This document shows positions 60,886-64,000 of a stretch of 64,000 nucleotides of DNA, one piece after another. Position 1 is the stretch's first letter. Each line of letters begins with the position of its first letter. The notes beneath the pieces were generated by a model. It was given only the letters and a program-made list of their open reading frames with translations, did not search any database and was not told the DNA's origin. The stretch covers positions 7,930 to 71,929 of the forward strand of contig DATAWP010000001.1 of the NCBI GenBank assembly GCA_036267155.1, written 5' to 3'. Source of the DNA: PALSA-1353 sp036267155 (lineage in GTDB: Bacteria; Planctomycetota; Phycisphaerae; Tepidisphaerales; Tepidisphaeraceae). Position numbers and translations under genes: made by a program.

Positions 60886-62721
60886 TCACTTTAGCGATAC
60901 GTTCACGGTGCGGTCTCCATGCGGCAAAGTGATTTCGACGGTCCGGCATCGCCGGCCGGCGGTGACCGTCACCTGATAATCGCCCAGAAAACCTCGCGTA
61001 GAATAAGTTCCGTCGGCCGCGCTGACGCCGTTGGCGTTGGTCCACCATTTTCCCAGAACCAGGTCTTTCCAAATCTGGCCGTTCGGTTTGATGCTCCAAT
61101 CTTTGCGATAAAGGGCGGTACCCGGCCGCCAGTCCTGGGCCGCCCAGAAGCCCCACAGCACGATGCCGTTGATTTCAGGATCGCTGAAAGAAGCGGTCAG
61201 GAAGTCGCGAAAATAATCCGCCTGCAATTGTTCATCGGCGACGTCGATATCGAGTTCGGTGATACGGATCGGGATGCCAAGGGTTACGAAGCGGTCGTAA
61301 ATGGCGAGAAGATCGACCGGGGCGACCAAATTGTCGTCGAAATGGCCCTGCATTCCGATTCCGCCAATCGGGGCCGCTTCCTTTTGCAAGGCCTGCACCC
61401 GGCTGTAAAGCGCGTCGTAACGGCGGTCCCGGGGAGGCGAGTTGGGAACATCGGCTTCGTTCAGATAGAGGCGCGCGGAAGGGTCTGCTTGCCGGGCGAG
61501 CTTGAACCAATTGGCCATCGCACCGTAGCCGAGGATGTGCATGAGATCATTGTTGAGGTAAGGCTCATTCACCACATCCCACTCGATGACCTTTCCGGCC
61601 AGGGCGCCGGTGATGTCGTGGATGTGATCTTCGATCCGATGCTCAAGTGCCGGCGGGTCGTCAGCCAGAATGCGCAGCTCCGGGGGAAGATGTCGCCAGC
61701 CCGGCCAGAGCAGGCAATGCCCGCGGACGTCGATGCCGTGATCACGCATCCATTGCAGGGCGCGCATCGCCGCGTGTCGCGTGGTTCGATCTTGCCATTC
61801 CGGCCACTTCATGGCCCGTTCATCGACGCCGGTGTTGAATAGTTGGGCGAAATGTTGCTGATAGGCGCGGTCGTCGGCCGATTGGGCCGCGCCTGCGGGG
61901 AAACGGCTGTCGCTGTAGGCGCAGCCGAAGGCAAAGGAATGCCGCAGCATGTGGACTTGGACGGCTGCGCCGCTGATGGGGCGTCCGGCAGTATCGGTCA
62001 CGCGCACAGTGAGCAGGGCTTTGCGCAGCAACTCAATGCGCTGATCCGCTTGGCGCCGCCAGGCAGCATCGCTCTGGCGGCCGGGGTAGGTCAATGGCGT
62101 CTGCGGCAAGCTGGCCAAGGAGACCGAAGAGTCAAACCGGCGCAATTCCACTCGGCCAATTTCGACGGTCTGCGGAAAATATCCCAACCGCAGAGCAACG
62201 TGAGCCCCGATGCGTCCGAAACCTGGTGTAATCTTCGCGGTCACATCCAGCCGTTGCCAAGCCGAATCGAGGTCAAACCGCCGGGCCAAAGCTTTCTCAT
62301 ACGGGTCGGCGGACTGCTCAAGGATCAATCCGATACTGCCCCGATGATCCGGACCGGAACTGCCCAGCGCGCGGGCCCAGACCGAGAGCAGCACGCTGTC
62401 GCCGGGATAAAGCTTCCCGAGCGCCGCCGACACCAATTGCACTTGGAATTCGGCGAGCGGCTGGCGCTGGACGTCGACGCGCCAGGCGAGGTCAAATCCG
62501 GGGCCTTGGACCGGGACGATTCTCGCGTCGGCCTGATGGGCGGCCTGCTCCACCAACCGGAATGATTCCGGCCCGGATTTCAGCAGGATTTGGTTGTGGG
62601 GCAACGACGGCGCAGCTGCCGGCTCACCGACGGCCAGGTTCATCGGCACGTAAACGGCCGAAAGAGCCGTCAGCAGCAACCGTAATCCAATCCCCGCGAG
62701 AGTTATTCGGCTATGGACCAT
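60886..62721 (-). CDS. GH10 endo-beta-1,4-xylanase with N-terminal binding domain
   Basis: The 611-residue protein has a signal peptide (about 1-32), a beta-sandwich region resembling a carbohydrate-binding module (about 40-200), and a GH10 barrel (about 230-560). Catalytic residues are E386 in EWDVVNEPYLNN (acid/base) and E489 in RITELDID (nucleophile); RGHCLLWPGW supplies the conserved His. GH10 enzymes cut xylan backbones. The segment TGRPISGAAVQVHMLRHSFAFGCA just before the barrel is typical of planctomycete GH10 proteins. The ATG at 62721 overlaps the end of the prepilin gene by 11 bases, so translation is coupled. There is no dockerin or PEP-CTERM on this protein. Confidence 0.9.
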   Translation of the reverse strand: MVHSRITLAGIGLRLLLTALSAVYVPMNLAVGEPAAAPSLPHNQILLKSGPESFRLVEQAAHQADARIVPVQGPGFDLAWRVDVQRQPLAEFQVQLVSAALGKLYPGDSVLLSVWARALGSSGPDHRGSIGLILEQSADPYEKALARRFDLDSAWQRLDVTAKITPGFGRIGAHVALRLGYFPQTVEIGRVELRRFDSSVSLASLPQTPLTYPGRQSDAAWRRQADQRIELLRKALLTVRVTDTAGRPISGAAVQVHMLRHSFAFGCAYSDSRFPAGAAQSADDRAYQQHFAQLFNTGVDERAMKWPEWQDRTTRHAAMRALQWMRDHGIDVRGHCLLWPGWRHLPPELRILADDPPALEHRIEDHIHDITGALAGKVIEWDVVNEPYLNNDLMHILGYGAMANWFKLARQADPSARLYLNEADVPNSPPRDRRYDALYSRVQALQKEAAPIGGIGMQGHFDDNLVAPVDLLAIYDRFVTLGIPIRITELDIDVADEQLQADYFRDFLTASFSDPEINGIVLWGFWAAQDWRPGTALYRKDWSIKPNGQIWKDLVLGKWWTNANGVSAADGTYSTRGFLGDYQVTVTAGRRCRTVEITLPHGDRTVNVSLK

Positions 62722-63664
62722 TGGGCGTTAAAATGAAGCGGAAGCCGTTTTGATAGGTTTTCAGATACGATCCCACGCCTGTCGTGTAGGCCTTGGGGGC
62801 ACCGCCTGGGGGATTAAACATGTTCGCCGAAATCTGGTTGGAACTCAGGCCGCCGGTGAAGTCCGTGAGATTAACGGTCTGGGCATGGCCGTCAGCCATC
62901 AGAAAATTGGCCTGCGACCAATTATCGTGTCGGAAATTCACGTTTTCGGCATCCTGTTGTGCCCAATAGAAGCCGTCGAAGACGAGCACCAGTTCGGCAG
63001 ACGAACGGAAGTCGGTCATCTTGTGCAATTTCTGAGAGTAGCCGGCAGAATTACCAGGATAGGGAAGATCGGTGAACGGCCAGCGGGCGAATGCGTTAAC
63101 CTCTGAAGAGGCCGGGGTCGCCGTCCAACCGTTGATGCCGTACCACGTATCCACGCGCACTCCGGTGGAATTGGACTCCAATCGCGTAAAAACCGAACCC
63201 ATCGGATCGATCGGGGTCTGCGGCCCGGTCATCCCGGAGATGTCACCCCGATTGTTCATACCATTGGGACATCTGAAAACCGACGTACCGAAGGAAGTAT
63301 CCTGCCAGGCTACGTTCGTCGAGGGAACTTGCGGCGGCGTGGGCAGGTATCCGCTATTGACCAGAATGGTCGCCCAATTCTCTAGTTCTGCACCACTGGC
63401 CGGATAGGTTGAAGCATCATAGCGCCCCGGCACGAGGGATCCCTGATTTTCCGCCGCGTAGTTTACGATCGCCATACCGATCTGCCGCAGATTTGACAGA
63501 CACAAAGTAGTATTCGCCTGATCCCGCGCCCGATTAAGCGCCGGCAATAGAATTCCAACGAGTAGAGCGATAATCCCAATCACCACCAATAACTCGACGA
63601 GGGTGAAGCCTCGCGGACGGAGCGGGGGTTGCAACTGCCTGGAGTATGGATTCTGCTGAAGCAT
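62711..63664 (-). CDS. Prepilin-like protein with N-terminal methylation motif
   Basis: The 317-residue protein has GFTLVELLVVIGIIALLVGILLPALNRARDQ beginning near residue 19, followed by TTLCLSNLRQIGMAIVNYAAENQG, and a C-terminal motif ANFLMADGHAQTVNLTDF. It belongs to the same class as the two prepilins at 41870 and 43210 but is more distant. ATG 63664 is preferred; upstream in-frame codons would extend into the preceding gene. It begins 25 bases after the dockerin/PEP-CTERM gene and ends 11 bases inside the GH10 gene, so all three form one operon. A role on the surface beside a xylanase is inferred from that coupling. Confidence 0.88.
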   Translation of the reverse strand: MLQQNPYSRQLQPPLRPRGFTLVELLVVIGIIALLVGILLPALNRARDQANTTLCLSNLRQIGMAIVNYAAENQGSLVPGRYDASTYPASGAELENWATILVNSGYLPTPPQVPSTNVAWQDTSFGTSVFRCPNGMNNRGDISGMTGPQTPIDPMGSVFTRLESNSTGVRVDTWYGINGWTATPASSEVNAFARWPFTDLPYPGNSAGYSQKLHKMTDFRSSAELVLVFDGFYWAQQDAENVNFRHDNWSQANFLMADGHAQTVNLTDFTGGLSSNQISANMFNPPGGAPKAYTTGVGSYLKTYQNGFRFILTPNGP

Positions 63665-63689
63665 CCAGCCCTCGTTAGCCAAATTGAAT

Positions 63690-64000
63690 TCACGCCATCG
63701 CCGCACAGCGCCGGCGCCGCCGGGCGAACGACGCCAGCCCCAAAGCGACAACGATTTCCAGGGCTTTGGGCTCGGGCACATCGGCCATTAACCCGTTAGC
63801 CGCCGCGAAGGCATCGAGTGCGGCCCAATCGGCCGAGGTTACATCCGCATCGCCGCCGACGGATTTGCCGAAGTTGCCGGCCAACAGGCCGAAGTCAACG
63901 CTGTTGACCACGCCGTCATAATTGAAGTCGCCCTGATCCCAGACTTTTCCGGACTTGCCGAAGTTGGCCGCCATATCACCGAAGTCGATGCTGTTGACCG
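63690..64000 (-). CDS. Dockerin/PEP-CTERM protein, C-terminal end only (partial)
   Basis: The frame enters from the right edge and stops at 63690, showing about 103 residues. It has a type I dockerin pair (second repeat GDFNYDGVVNSVDFGLLAGNFGKS) and a C-terminal PEP-type signal (DVPEPKALEIVVALGLASFARRRRRCAAMA). The dockerin and the following linker (DVTSADWAALDAFAAANGLMADVPEP) match the protein encoded at 36892 almost exactly, also at the DNA level. The catalytic or binding part lies outside the window. It is the first visible gene of the prepilin-GH10 operon. Confidence 0.85.
   Translation of the reverse strand, partial: VNSIDFGDMAANFGKSGKVWDQGDFNYDGVVNSVDFGLLAGNFGKSVGGDADVTSADWAALDAFAAANGLMADVPEPKALEIVVALGLASFARRRRRCAAMA

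Overview
This window looks like chromosomal DNA of a planctomycete, most likely a member of the Phycisphaerae/Tepidisphaerales. That placement is an inference. It rests on a combination typical of the phylum: several PEP-CTERM proteins with type I dockerin repeats, an N-terminal 'LExRxLLS' motif on two exported proteins (a sedolisin and a GH16), three short prepilin-like proteins with the FTLVELLVVIGI motif, TPR/O-GlcNAc-transferase-like (GT41) proteins, a LacI/AraC hybrid regulator and hopanoid genes. Most genes are GC-rich; the stretch around 5.4-7.7 kb is visibly poorer in GC.

Layout. 0-2.7 kb: the start of a secreted protein of unknown function (cut by the window edge) and squalene-hopene cyclase. 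2.8-8.7 kb: an insertion-like block with an M14 carboxypeptidase of the cytosolic-carboxypeptidase type, a 155-aa exported protein with 12 cysteines and a double-glycine-like leader motif, an exported protein ending in a truncated C39-like peptidase domain, and a MauE-thioredoxin fusion. I consider this the best candidate for an undescribed system. 8.8-12.9 kb: a tightly spaced pair resembling HpnO (aminotransferase) and HpnN (RND transporter), which together with the cyclase suggests hopanoid side-chain modification and transport. 13-19.4 kb: a hybrid histidine kinase, a glycosyltransferase and a REC-HDGYP-REC-GGDEF protein carrying both c-di-GMP degradation and synthesis domains. 19.5-31 kb: a sedolisin with PEP-CTERM, a TPR-sulfotransferase, a TPR-GT41 protein, a PEP-CTERM protein with a strong terminator, a GT2 enzyme, and a 989-aa protein with two tandem GT41 catalytic units whose start codon overlaps the stop of recR. 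31-34 kb: recR, an AbrB/MazE-like antitoxin with a broken toxin, accA, tRNA-Ser(CGA) and a DEDD-type exonuclease.

34-50.5 kb is a polysaccharide-degradation locus: a GH16 glucanase with dockerin, a beta-strand-repeat dockerin/PEP-CTERM protein, a GH2/GH5-like glycosidase, a small PEP-CTERM protein, two paralogous prepilins, a XylR-like LacI/AraC regulator, a very large enzyme-like protein of unknown family and an MFS transporter. Four copies of one operator-like element lie 97-119 bases upstream of four genes of this locus, one of them beside the regulator gene, which strongly suggests a local regulon.

50.7-60.7 kb holds housekeeping and stress genes: an FAD/NAD oxidoreductase, an ArsR-methyltransferase fusion next to S-adenosylhomocysteinase (with a large inverted repeat between them), an O-methyltransferase, a MarR regulator overlapping a ClC chloride channel gene, a Bax-inhibitor-1 family protein and alanine racemase. 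60.9-64 kb is a second polysaccharide-degradation operon (dockerin/PEP-CTERM protein cut by the right edge, prepilin, GH10 xylanase). No CRISPR array, insertion sequence, rRNA operon or prophage was seen.
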